A DNA stretch of 64,000 nt from contig CAXATO010000004.1 of NCBI GenBank assembly GCA_963972255.1, forward strand, positions 196,257-260,256, read 5' to 3'. The DNA is from UBA1479 sp002706405 (lineage in GTDB: Bacteria; Pseudomonadota; Alphaproteobacteria; Rhodospirillales; Casp-alpha2). The notes under the pieces were generated by a model. The model did not search any database and had not been told where the DNA came from. It saw nothing but the letters and a program-made list of their open reading frames with translations. Position numbers and translations under genes: made by a program. This document shows positions 1 through 7,831 of the stretch, in pieces; the first letter of the stretch is position 1; every line of letters begins with the position of its first letter.

Positions 1-63
1 ATGTCCCAGAAATTGAAATTCTATAAGAAACTGTACCCCGACACAGATCCCAAGGTGAGCGAT

Positions 64-381
64 ATGCCGAAAAAGATAACCGACGACTCCTTCGAAACCG
101 ACGTTCTTGGATCGAGCGAGCCCGTCCTGGTCGACTTCTGGGCCGAATGGTGCGGCCCGTGCAAGCAGATCGCCCCGGCGCTTGAGGAATTGGCCAGCGA
201 ACTGGCCGGCAAGGTCACCGTGGCCAAGCTGAACATCGATGATAATCCCTCGACCCCCGGCAAGTACGGCGTGCGCGGCATTCCGACCCTGATGCTGTTC
301 AAGAACGGCGAAGTCGCCGCGACCAAGATCGGCGCCCTGCCGAAGGGCAAGCTGCAGGAATGGCTGGAGCAGAACATCTAA
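64..381 (+). CDS. trxA: Thioredoxin
   Basis: Cytoplasmic thiol-disulfide oxidoreductase that reduces protein disulfides, itself recharged by thioredoxin reductase. The 105-residue product has the classic length and the WCGPC redox motif (about residue 30), followed by the cis-proline loop in GIPTLMLF. The reading frame is open back to base 1 with an ATG there, but I prefer the ATG at 64: it follows an AAGGTGAG Shine-Dalgarno-like stretch and gives the canonical N-terminus; the 21 extra residues have no family counterpart. Glyoxalase II follows 33 bp downstream on the same strand, so the two may be cotranscribed. What lies upstream is outside the window. Confidence 0.95.
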   Translation: MPKKITDDSFETDVLGSSEPVLVDFWAEWCGPCKQIAPALEELASELAGKVTVAKLNIDDNPSTPGKYGVRGIPTLMLFKNGEVAATKIGALPKGKLQEWLEQNI

Positions 382-414
382 CGCCGCCCCGGTGTTGGAG
401 GTTCCCAAGGCATC

Positions 415-1185
415 ATGAGCCGGCTTGAAATCCACCAGATTCCGGTCCTGAGCGACAATTACGTCTATCTGGCCCATTGCCCGGAAACGGGGGCGACCGC
501 CGTGGTCGACCCCGCCGTGGCGGGCCCCGTGCTGGACGCGGCCAAGGCCAAGGGCTGGACCATCAGCCATATCCTGAACACCCACCACCACGGGGACCAC
601 ACGGGCGGCAATCTGGAAATCAAGGCGGCCACGGGTTGCACCATCGTCGGCCCGCGCGCCGATCATGACCGCATCCCCGGCATCGACGTACAGGTCGGCG
701 ACGGCGATACCTATAAGCTGGGCAACGCGGAGGCCGTGGTCTATGACGTCCCCGGCCATACCCGGGGCCATATCGCCTATTGGTTCGAAGGATCGGACGC
801 CCTGTTCTGCGGCGATACCCTGTTCGCCATGGGCTGCGGGCGGCTGTTCGAGGGCACGCCCGGGCAGATGGTCGCCTCCCTGGCGAAGTTCAAAACCCTG
901 CCGCCGGAAACCCGCGTGTTCTGCGCCCATGAATATACGCAATCCAACGGCCGCTTCGCGCTGTCGGTGGAGCCGGACAATGATGCCCTGGTCCAACGCA
1001 TGCAGGACGTCGACGCGGCCCGGGCCAAGAACATCCCGACCGTGCCGTCGACCATCGGCATCGAATTGAAGACCAATCCCTTCCTGCGCGCCGACAGCCC
1101 GGACCTGCAACGCACCATCGGCCTTGCCGGCCGGGATTACGTCGAAGTCTTCGCCGAAACCCGGCGGCTCAAGGACAGCTTCTAA
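415..1185 (+). CDS. gloB: Hydroxyacylglutathione hydrolase (glyoxalase II)
   Basis: Second enzyme of the glyoxalase pathway: it hydrolyses S-D-lactoylglutathione to D-lactate and glutathione, completing methylglyoxal detoxification in the cytoplasm. The 256-residue protein is of normal family length. It carries the binuclear metal motif THHHGDH near residue 58, further metal ligands in PGHTRGH and CGDTLF, and the glutathione-side residues in the C-terminal half (CAHEYT, KTNPFLR). GGAGG stands 13 bases before the ATG. The gene ends only 12 bp from the stop of the converging CDF transporter gene. The identification is firm. Confidence 0.95.
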   Translation: MSRLEIHQIPVLSDNYVYLAHCPETGATAVVDPAVAGPVLDAAKAKGWTISHILNTHHHGDHTGGNLEIKAATGCTIVGPRADHDRIPGIDVQVGDGDTYKLGNAEAVVYDVPGHTRGHIAYWFEGSDALFCGDTLFAMGCGRLFEGTPGQMVASLAKFKTLPPETRVFCAHEYTQSNGRFALSVEPDNDALVQRMQDVDAARAKNIPTVPSTIGIELKTNPFLRADSPDLQRTIGLAGRDYVEVFAETRRLKDSF

Positions 1186-1197
1186 GCAACTGAGAAT

Positions 1198-1851
1198 TCA
1201 GTCGGCGGCGGCGGGCATCGGATCGCCCGCATGGCGCAGTTCGTCCCGGGCGCGGCGGATGATGTCGACCGAGGCGAACAGCGCCAGGCCCGCAATGATC
1301 CCGCCCACGGCGACGTCGGGCCAGAAGGTATCGGATAACCACACCCCGCCGCCCGCCGCGATAACGGCGACGTTGGCGATGGCGTCGTTGCGTGAACACA
1401 GCCAGACGGAGCGCATGTTGGCGTCGCCCTCGCGATAGCGGAACAGGGCCAGGCTGACCGCCACATTGGCGACCAGGGCGAGAACGCCGACGCTGGTGAT
1501 GATATGGGCCTCCGGCACGCTGCCCTCCATGAACCGCCAGGCCATGGTGCCGATCACCCACAGCCCGAACAGACCCATGGACAGGCCCTTGACCATGGCC
1601 GCCCGCGCCCGCCACACCAGATGCATGCCGACCACGGCAAGCGATATCCCGTAATTGGCGGCGTCGCCCAGGAAATCCAGGGCGTCGGCCTGCAGGGCTA
1701 CGGACTTGGACAAATAGGCCCCGGCCATTTCACCGAAGAACATGCCGCCGTTGACGATCAGCGCGAACCACAGGACCCGGCGGTAAGCGGCCGAGGTCGC
1801 CGCGTCGTTGAAGGCGCCGTGGTCATTGTCGTGATGGCAGCAGGCGGACAT
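1198..1851 (-). CDS. Cation diffusion facilitator family transporter (short form)
   Basis: Probable inner-membrane metal(II)/proton antiporter of the CDF family. The 217-residue product starts with a Cys/His-rich stretch (SACCHHDNDH) that could bind metal, followed by about five or six membrane spans. Transport-site signatures are the DALDFLGDAANY segment (helix 2) and NDAIANV (helix 5). It ends soon after the last span, so the cytoplasmic metal-sensing C-terminal domain of typical CDF proteins is absent. It lies 3 bp downstream of an ArsR-type repressor on the same strand and is almost surely controlled by the operator in front of that gene. The transported ion (zinc, cobalt, nickel or cadmium) cannot be read from the sequence. 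Confidence 0.85.
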   Translation of the reverse strand: MSACCHHDNDHGAFNDAATSAAYRRVLWFALIVNGGMFFGEMAGAYLSKSVALQADALDFLGDAANYGISLAVVGMHLVWRARAAMVKGLSMGLFGLWVIGTMAWRFMEGSVPEAHIITSVGVLALVANVAVSLALFRYREGDANMRSVWLCSRNDAIANVAVIAAGGGVWLSDTFWPDVAVGGIIAGLALFASVDIIRRARDELRHAGDPMPAAAD

Positions 1852-1854
1852 GGG

Positions 1855-2232
1855 TCAGCCCTCCATGTCTTGGGTTTGGTTGGGTTCGGCCACATGTTCC
1901 ATCATATCCAACAGGACCGAGGTCACATGGTGGTCGTGCACCGCGTAATGCACGAACTTGCCCTGGCGCCGGGGGCGGACCAGGCGCGCCGCCTTCAAAA
2001 GTCGTAGATGGTGGCTGGTCAGGGAGGGCGACATGCCGGTCAGGGCCGCCAGGTCGTTGACCGAGCGCGGCCCGGCCATGCAGGCAGCCAGGATCGACAG
2101 ACGGTTGGGTTCGCCCAGCAGATGGAAGATGCCGGCGATTTCCTCCGCCCGGTCGCGGTCGAGCTTGCCTTCCGGCAGGGAGGCCGAGGGAACGACGGCA
2201 GGGTCGGGGCGTTTGGTGGCGGTGCTCATCAT
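1855..2232 (-). CDS. ArsR/SmtB-family metal-sensing repressor
   Basis: Dimeric winged-helix repressor that should release DNA on binding metal. The 125-residue protein has the family helix-turn-helix around VNDLAALTGMSPSLTSHHL and a C-terminal helix DHHVTSVLLDMMEHVAE. In that helix a D-x-H pair and an H about 11 residues later align with three of the four alpha-5 zinc ligands of CzrA/SmtB (D84, H86, H97 of CzrA), with Glu at the fourth position. No ArsR-type CVC motif is seen. The gene is followed 3 bp later by the CDF transporter. A near-perfect dyad ends five bases before its start codon. Two ATGs are adjacent; either may be used. Confidence 0.9.
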   Translation of the reverse strand: MMSTATKRPDPAVVPSASLPEGKLDRDRAEEIAGIFHLLGEPNRLSILAACMAGPRSVNDLAALTGMSPSLTSHHLRLLKAARLVRPRRQGKFVHYAVHDHHVTSVLLDMMEHVAEPNQTQDMEG

Positions 2233-2236
2233 CCAA

Positions 2237-2260
2237 ACATATGAACGAATGTTCAGATGT
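2237..2260 (-). promoter_or_regulatory. Candidate SmtB/ArsR-type operator
   Basis: The 24-bp dyad ACATATGAAC-GAAT-GTTCAGATGT has one mismatch between its 10-base arms. It matches the general form of SmtB/CzrA-family operators (ATGAAC...GTTCAT-like). It fills the gap between the folC stop and the ArsR-family start, so it most likely mediates autorepression of the regulator-CDF pair. Its closeness to the start codon suggests that transcription starts within or just beside it. Confidence 0.65.
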
Positions 2261-3586
2261 TCAAGTGTTGTCCCGCAAGACGGTCCCGGCCAGATAGAGG
2301 GAGCCGCAGATCAGGACCCGCTGGGGGTTCTGTTCGCGCTCCCGCAGACCCCAAAGGGCCGCCTGTACCGACGGTGCCGTGCGCGCCGGGATGCCCAGGG
2401 CCGCGCCGGCGGCGGCGATGGCGTCTGCCGTCAGGGTATTGGCCTCGCCCGGAATGGCGACGCCGGTCAGCGACGCGGCAACGGGCGCCAGGGCCGACAG
2501 GAAGGTCGCCGGGTCCTTGGAATTGATCATGCCGCAGATCAGGTGCAGGGGCTTTTCATTCCAGGCCTCCGCCGCATGGGCGGCGATGGTGGCGGCGGCG
2601 GCGGCGTTATGCCCGCCGTCGAGCCACAGCGACCAGCCGGGCGCCAGATTGCCGACCAGCGGCCCTTGCGTCAGACGCTGCAGACGGGCGGGCCATTGCG
2701 CCGTGGCAAGGCCGCGATTGATTTGATCCGGCGCGGCGCCGAAACCCGTCATGGCCTTCAGGCAGACGACCGCCTGGGCCGCGTTGAGAAGCTGATGGCG
2801 GCCGGCCAGAGCCGGGGCCGGATAGGTTTCCGTCCGGCCGTCCATCGTCAAGTCGAAGGCCGTGCCGTCGGCCGCTTCCGTCACGAACCAGTCGCGGCCA
2901 TGGGCCAGCGCAGGCGCGCCGAGCGCCCGCGCCCGGTCGTCCAGAACCGTCAAGACTTCGGGCGGCTGCGGGCCGATGACGCAGGGCACGCCCGGCTTGA
3001 TGATCCCGGCCTTTTCCCCGGCGATTTCCGCCAGGGTCTCCCCGAGAAACTGTTGATGGTCGAGAGAGATCGGGGTGATTGCCGTGACCAGCGGTTGATC
3101 GACCACGTTGGTCGCATCCAGCCGCCCGCCCAGGCCCGTTTCCAGGATCAGTACGTCGGCCGGGGTGCGCGCGAAGGCAAGCAGGGCCGCCCCCGTGGTG
3201 ATTTCGAAAAAGGTGATGGGATCGCCGCCGTTCGCGTCCTCGCATTCCTCGAGCAAGACCTGCAGGTCCGCATCGGGGATCAGCTCGCCCGCCAGGCGGA
3301 TACGTTCGTTGAAATGCACCAGATGGGGCGAGATATGGACATGGACCCGCTGTCCCGCCGTTTCCAGCAAGGCGCGCAGGATGGCGATGACCGAGCCCTT
3401 GCCGTTGGTTCCGGCGACATGCACGACCGGCGGCAACCGGCGTTCCGGATGATCCAGCCGGTCGAGCAGCCGGTGGACGCGGTCCAGCGACAGGTCGATG
3501 ACCTTGGGATGCAGGGTCAGCAGACGCGCCAGGATGGCATCGCAGGGATGAGGCGGAGCGGCTTCCGCGCCGGTGGCATCAGTCAT
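2261..3586 (-). CDS. folC: Bifunctional dihydrofolate synthase / folylpolyglutamate synthase
   Basis: Adds L-glutamate to dihydropteroate and then further glutamates to reduced folates, with ATP hydrolysis, in the cytoplasm. The 441-residue protein has the Mur-ligase-like P-loop AGTNGKGS at about residue 64, the family signature ILETGLGGRLDATN, and the C-terminal LDGGHN motif. It follows accD with a 29-bp gap, as in many alphaproteobacteria, and the pair is probably cotranscribed. Its stop codon directly abuts the operator of the downstream metal-resistance genes, so read-through from folC could add to their basal expression. Confidence 0.95.
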   Translation of the reverse strand: MTDATGAEAAPPHPCDAILARLLTLHPKVIDLSLDRVHRLLDRLDHPERRLPPVVHVAGTNGKGSVIAILRALLETAGQRVHVHISPHLVHFNERIRLAGELIPDADLQVLLEECEDANGGDPITFFEITTGAALLAFARTPADVLILETGLGGRLDATNVVDQPLVTAITPISLDHQQFLGETLAEIAGEKAGIIKPGVPCVIGPQPPEVLTVLDDRARALGAPALAHGRDWFVTEAADGTAFDLTMDGRTETYPAPALAGRHQLLNAAQAVVCLKAMTGFGAAPDQINRGLATAQWPARLQRLTQGPLVGNLAPGWSLWLDGGHNAAAAATIAAHAAEAWNEKPLHLICGMINSKDPATFLSALAPVAASLTGVAIPGEANTLTADAIAAAGAALGIPARTAPSVQAALWGLREREQNPQRVLICGSLYLAGTVLRDNT

Positions 3587-3615
3587 GGACGGGTCGGTCC
3601 GCCGGGATCAAGGGA

Positions 3616-4581
3616 TCAGTCGTCGCCGGGAACGGGGGCCGCGCCGAGACGATGGCTGCGGGCCGGCGGCAGGATTTCGCCTTCGAGAATGTCCAGGTCC
3701 TGGTCGGAGCCGTCGACCCGGCGGCCGGGCTCCGGATTCAGCAGCATGTCGATGACCCGAACCAGGGTGTCGCGCAGCTCGCTCCGGGGGACGACCATGT
3801 CGACCATGCCGTGTTCCAACAGATATTCGGCGCGCTGGAAGCCTTCGGGCAGGGTTTCGCGGATGGTCTGCTCGATCACCCGCTGCCCGGCAAAGCCGAT
3901 CACGGCCCCCGGTTCGGCGATATGAATGTCGCCCAGCATGGCATAGGAGGCCGAGACCCCGCCCGTGGTCGGGTCGGTCAGCACCACGATATAGGGCAGG
4001 CCCGCTTCCTTGACTTCTTCCACGGCGATGGTCGTGCGCGCCATCTGCATGAGGGACAATACCCCTTCCTGCATGCGCGCGCCGCCAGACGACGGGATGA
4101 CCACGAAGGCCGCCTGTTCATCGATCGCCTTGCGCGCGGCGGCCAAAAGTCCAGCCCCCATGGCCTGGCCCATGGAGCCGCCCATGAAGGCGAAGTTGAG
4201 AGCGGCCACGACCACCGGCAGGCCGTTCATGCGCCCGACCCCGGCGATCAGGGCGTCCTGGTCGCCGGTCTTGGCGCGCGCCGATTTCAGGCGCGAGGCA
4301 TAGGATTCCGTGTCCTTGAATTTCAGGGGGTCTGGCTTGGCCATGTCCCAGGTGATCTTTTCAAAAGCGCCCTCGTCGAACAGCATGGCGAGGCGCTGAT
4401 GGGCGTTGATGCGCAGGTGATGGCCGCAGTGCTGGCAAACGTGCAGATGCTTTTCCAGATCGCGGTGGAAGATCATCTGGCTGCAGCCCGGGCATTTGTG
4501 CCACAGGTTGTCGGGCATTTCCTTGCCGGCACCGACCAGACGTTTCAGCTTGGGCCGGACGAATTCACGCAACCAGTTCAT
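3616..4581 (-). CDS. accD: Acetyl-CoA carboxylase carboxyltransferase subunit beta
   Basis: Beta half of the carboxyltransferase that moves the carboxyl group from carboxybiotin to acetyl-CoA, giving malonyl-CoA for fatty acid synthesis. The 321-residue protein starts MNWLREFVRPKL and carries the N-terminal four-cysteine zinc ribbon (CPGC...CQHCGHH) at roughly residues 29-51. The crotonase-like core includes the SSGGARMQEG loop and DPTTGGVSASYA. The product ends with a short family-variable tail. Gene order trpA-accD-folC is typical of alphaproteobacteria. The gap to trpA is only 12 bp. Confidence 0.96.
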   Translation of the reverse strand: MNWLREFVRPKLKRLVGAGKEMPDNLWHKCPGCSQMIFHRDLEKHLHVCQHCGHHLRINAHQRLAMLFDEGAFEKITWDMAKPDPLKFKDTESYASRLKSARAKTGDQDALIAGVGRMNGLPVVVAALNFAFMGGSMGQAMGAGLLAAARKAIDEQAAFVVIPSSGGARMQEGVLSLMQMARTTIAVEEVKEAGLPYIVVLTDPTTGGVSASYAMLGDIHIAEPGAVIGFAGQRVIEQTIRETLPEGFQRAEYLLEHGMVDMVVPRSELRDTLVRVIDMLLNPEPGRRVDGSDQDLDILEGEILPPARSHRLGAAPVPGDD

Positions 4582-4593
4582 ATTCTTACAAAC

Positions 4594-5442
4594 CTAACCG
4601 TTTCTCGCGCCGCGCACACCTGCCGCCAGCGCCTTGACCAAGTTTAGCACCTTGTCCTTGGTGCCGGGTAGAGGCACCCCGACCTCATCGCGATTTTCGG
4701 CAATGATCCCAACCAGAGCCGAGCCGACGACCGCGGCGTCAGACACCCGCGCGATGGCGGCAGCCTGATCCGGCGTCTTGATGCCGAAACCGACGGCGAC
4801 GGGCAGGTCCGTGTGGCGGCGGATGCGCGCAACACTGGCCGCCACATCGCCCGCGTCGGCGGACTTGGTGCCGGTGATGCCGGTGATCGACACATAATAA
4901 ACGAAACCCGAGGCATGCTTGACGACCTTGGGCAGGCGGGCATCGTCCGTCGTCGGGGCCGTGAGATAGATGAAATTGATCCCCGCCTTGATCGCCGGCA
5001 GGCACAATTCGCCCTCTTCTTCCGGCGGCAGGTCGACCACGATCAGGCCGTCGACCCCGGCGTCCTTGGCATCGGCCAGGAAGCGGTCGACCCCGTAGAT
5101 GTAGATGGGGTTGTAGTAGCCCATGAGGACGATCGGCGTGTCGTCATCGTTCTTGCGGAACGCTCGCACGATATCCAGGGTCTTCGGCAGGGTCATCCCG
5201 GCCTTCAGCGCCCGCAGGCTGGAAGCCTGGATCGCCGGGCCGTCGGCCATGGGGTCGGAGAACGGCATGCCGATTTCGATCAGGTCCGCGCCCGCCTTGG
5301 CGATCTCCAGGATGATCTGTTCCGACAGCTCGGGGGTCGGGTCGCCGGCGGTCAGGAAAGTTACCAGACCGGCGCGGCCTTCGGCCTTCAATTGGGCGAA
5401 CTTGCGGGTGATGCGGGTCTCGGGCCCGGTCTGCGTGGTCAT
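4594..5442 (-). CDS. trpA: Tryptophan synthase alpha subunit
   Basis: Cleaves indole-3-glycerol phosphate to indole and glyceraldehyde-3-phosphate; the indole is channelled to TrpB. The 282-residue TIM-barrel protein shows the catalytic Glu region LIEIGMPFSDPMADGP near residues 56-71, the second catalytic Asp in VDGLIVVDLPPEE, and the phosphate-binding VGFGIKTPDQ loop. It lies 4 bp downstream of trpB, so translation is probably coupled to keep the subunits in 1:1 ratio. The start is the only ATG near the TrpB stop. Confidence 0.96.
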   Translation of the reverse strand: MTTQTGPETRITRKFAQLKAEGRAGLVTFLTAGDPTPELSEQIILEIAKAGADLIEIGMPFSDPMADGPAIQASSLRALKAGMTLPKTLDIVRAFRKNDDDTPIVLMGYYNPIYIYGVDRFLADAKDAGVDGLIVVDLPPEEEGELCLPAIKAGINFIYLTAPTTDDARLPKVVKHASGFVYYVSITGITGTKSADAGDVAASVARIRRHTDLPVAVGFGIKTPDQAAAIARVSDAAVVGSALVGIIAENRDEVGVPLPGTKDKVLNLVKALAAGVRGARNG

Positions 5443-5446
5443 CGGC

Positions 5447-6655
5447 TCAGTCCATTCCCAGATAGCCGGCGACGGCGTCCACGTCCTTGTCGCCGCGCCC
5501 GCACATGTTCATGACGAGCAGGTGGTCCTTGGGCAGGTCGCCCGCGATCTTGGCCACGTAGGCGAGCGCGTGGCTCGGCTCCAGGGCCGGAATGATGCCT
5601 TCCTTGCGCGTGCACAGCTGGAACGCGGCGAGGGCTTCCTTGTCCGTCGCCGACACGTATTCGACCCGGCCCGTGTCGCGCAGCCAGGAATGCTCCGGCC
5701 CGATGCCGGGATAATCCAGGCCGGCGGAAATGGAATGACCGTCCAGAATCTGGCCGTCCTCGGTCTGCAAAAGATAGGTGCGGTTGCCGTGCAGCACGCC
5801 CGGCCGCCCGCCGTTGAGGGACGCGCAATGCTCGCCGGTCTCGATCCCGTGGCCGGCGGCCTCGACCCCGATCAGCTTGACGCTCTCGTCATCCAGGAAG
5901 GGATGGAACAGGCCCATGGCGTTGGACCCGCCGCCGATCGCGGCGATGCAGCTGTCGGGCAGACGGCCTTCCATCTCCACCATCTGCTCGCGCACCTCGT
6001 TGCCGATCACGCATTGGAAATCGCGCACCATGGCCGGATAGGGGTGCGGGCCGGCGACCGTGCCGATGATGTAGAAGGTGTCCTCGACGTTGGAGACCCA
6101 GTCGCGCAGCGCCTCGTTCATGGCGTCCTTGAGGGTGCCCGTGCCGGCGGTGACGGGGACGATCTCCGCCCCCAGCATCTTCATGCGCACCACGTTGGGG
6201 CGCTGGCGGGCGACATCCGTCTCACCCATGTAGACCACGCAGGGCAGACCAAACAGGGCGCAGACCGTGGCCGTGGCGACGCCGTGCTGTCCGGCGCCCG
6301 TTTCGGCGATGATGCGCTTCTTGCCCATGCGCCGGGCCAGCAGGATCTGGCCGATGGTGTTATTGATCTTGTGGGCACCCGTATGGTTCAGCTCGTCGCG
6401 CTTGAAGTAGACCTTGGCGCCGCCGAACTCTGCCGTCAGGCGCTCGGCCAGGTACAGCGGGCTGGGCCGGCCCACGTAATGCTTCATGTAACGGTTGAAC
6501 TCATCCCAGAAAGCCGCGTCGTTCTTTGCCTTTTCCCAGGCTTCCTGGACCTGCAGAATCAGCGGCATCAGGGTTTCCGCCACATAGCGGCCACCGTAGA
6601 TGTCGAAATGTCCCGATTCGTCCGGGCCTTCGCGGTAGGTATTCAACTTCGACAT
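5447..6655 (-). CDS. trpB: Tryptophan synthase beta subunit
   Basis: PLP enzyme condensing indole with L-serine to form L-tryptophan. The 402-residue product has the PLP lysine in HTGAHKINN (about residue 92), the GGGSNAMG phosphate-binding loop and the C-terminal CGRGDKD motif, all as in TrpB1-type enzymes. It is separated by about 175 bp from trpF upstream, a gap that contains a stable hairpin, and is followed at 4 bp by trpA. The start ATG gives the common MSKLNTYREGPDESGHF opening. Confidence 0.97.
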   Translation of the reverse strand: MSKLNTYREGPDESGHFDIYGGRYVAETLMPLILQVQEAWEKAKNDAAFWDEFNRYMKHYVGRPSPLYLAERLTAEFGGAKVYFKRDELNHTGAHKINNTIGQILLARRMGKKRIIAETGAGQHGVATATVCALFGLPCVVYMGETDVARQRPNVVRMKMLGAEIVPVTAGTGTLKDAMNEALRDWVSNVEDTFYIIGTVAGPHPYPAMVRDFQCVIGNEVREQMVEMEGRLPDSCIAAIGGGSNAMGLFHPFLDDESVKLIGVEAAGHGIETGEHCASLNGGRPGVLHGNRTYLLQTEDGQILDGHSISAGLDYPGIGPEHSWLRDTGRVEYVSATDKEALAAFQLCTRKEGIIPALEPSHALAYVAKIAGDLPKDHLLVMNMCGRGDKDVDAVAGYLGMD

Positions 6656-6777
6656 GAACCAATCCTCATATTGCCTTGGGTTTATGCCGTTTTATGGTTA
6701 ACGGCGCCGGCGGCCAAGGGCGGCGCAAATAAAGCACAAGGTCCCGGGGAACCCAAGCACAAACCCGACCGGCTGCC

Positions 6778-6800
6778 CCCTCGCCCCGATGGGGAGAGGG
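6778..6800. repeat. GC-rich hairpin between trpF and trpB
   Basis: An imperfect inverted repeat with outer arms CCCTC/GAGGG and inner arms CCCC/GGGG, one G-A mismatch and a GAT loop. There is no T-run on either strand, so it is not a classical terminator. Sequence of this style (CTCTCCCC...GGGG) is common as dispersed intergenic palindromes in proteobacteria, but no second copy is visible in this window. It may modulate trpF-trpB read-through or protect mRNA ends. Confidence 0.4.
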
Positions 6801-6831
6801 ACAGGATGAGGGAAAACCCCAAAAGGCGGGA

Positions 6832-7473
6832 TCAGGCCCCCTTTGCCGCCTTGATGAAGGCGTCGATCAGGTCCGCGCTCTTGACCCCAGGGGCCGTTTC
6901 CACGCCCGAGGACACATCGACGCCGGGGGCGCCCGACACCCGGATCGCCGCCGCCACGTTATCCGGCGTCAGCCCGCCGGCCAGCAGCCAGGGCAGGTTC
7001 CAGCGGGTGCCGGCCAACAGCCCCCAATCGAAGGCAAGCGCGTTGCCGCCGGGGCGCTCGGCATCCTTCGGCGGCTTGGCGTCGAACAGAAGCCGGTCGG
7101 CGACGCCCTCATAGGCGCGGGCGGCGTCAACATCGGCGGGCTCGGCGATGGGCAGGGCCTTCATCACCGGCAGGCCGAACCGGCGCCGGACCTCGGCGAC
7201 CCGCGCCGGCGTCTCATGTCCATGCAGTTGTAAGATGTCGACCGCCCCATTGCCGGTGATGGCGGCGAGCTCATCGTCCGTCGCGTCCACGGTCAGGCCG
7301 ACCTTGAGCACGCCCACGGGCACCCGCCCGGCCAAGCCGCCGGCAACGGCGGGCGTGACATAACGCGGCGTTTTCTTGAAGAACACGAAGCCGACCAGAT
7401 CGGCACCCGCGTTCACGGCGGTGTCCACGGCCTCCGCCGTTTTCAGCCCGCAGATTTTCACTTGAATCGACAT
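6832..7473 (-). CDS. trpF: Phosphoribosylanthranilate isomerase
   Basis: Third step of tryptophan synthesis, an Amadori rearrangement of phosphoribosylanthranilate to CdRP. The 213-residue TIM barrel starts MSIQVKICGLK with the catalytic Cys in KICG, has the catalytic Asp region in LLFDAKPP, and the phosphate-binding LAGGLTPDNV motif. The frame is open 6 codons further upstream, but MSIQVKICG is the family N-terminus. It heads the trpF-trpB-trpA-accD-folC series on the minus strand. The region upstream is unusually AT-rich for this genome and should contain the promoter. Confidence 0.95.
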   Translation of the reverse strand: MSIQVKICGLKTAEAVDTAVNAGADLVGFVFFKKTPRYVTPAVAGGLAGRVPVGVLKVGLTVDATDDELAAITGNGAVDILQLHGHETPARVAEVRRRFGLPVMKALPIAEPADVDAARAYEGVADRLLFDAKPPKDAERPGGNALAFDWGLLAGTRWNLPWLLAGGLTPDNVAAAIRVSGAPGVDVSSGVETAPGVKSADLIDAFIKAAKGA

Positions 7474-7696
7474 AACCACGTTTTTCCTCATGGCCGCCCG
7501 AGACCATCACTCAAGTGCGTTTTTCAACAAGTTTATTTAACAAAATCGAGCTGCGTTCGCGATTCGTCTCGTTGAATTAGCCCCACCCAAACATGGTATG
7601 TTCATGGGGTGTTCCGCGCATAATTCCCTAGAACAGGGAGGCGGTATTTAAGACTCTATCAGCGAACGACATGTGCCAATTTTGAAGTTGCAAGAA

Positions 7697-7831
7697 ATGA
7701 TGAGCGACGATCTGCAATTAGCGGGATTAATGACCGTATTAATTGGGCCTCTTCTGTACTTAGTTTTTGCCCCAAGCTGTTCTGCACTCGGGAAGCAATT
7801 GAAGCGGCGTATCTTCAAGAATGACGATTAA
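7697..7831 (+). CDS. Candidate small membrane protein, 44 residues
   Basis: Short open frame with two adjacent ATGs (7697 and 7700) and a TAA stop that overlaps the 3' end of the converging pyrF by four bases. The predicted peptide has a polar N-terminus (MMSDDLQ), a single hydrophobic segment of about 20 residues ending in VFAPSCSAL, and a basic tail (KQLKRRIFKNDD), the layout of a one-span membrane peptide with the tail in the cytoplasm. The reading frame uses AT-rich codons such as TTA, unlike the surrounding genes. The ribosome-binding site is weak (CAAGAA). I do not recognise it; it may be a recently acquired small gene or chance. Confidence 0.3.
   Translation: MMSDDLQLAGLMTVLIGPLLYLVFAPSCSALGKQLKRRIFKNDD

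Noticed and set aside
1958..3925. Plus-strand open frame of 655 codons
   Set aside because: Antisense to the ArsR-type regulator, folC and accD; no ribosome-binding site and no recognisable domain.
7663..7678. TGGCAC on the minus strand as a sigma-54 promoter
   Set aside because: The -12 GC is missing at the required spacing (TC found instead), so the invariant element fails.
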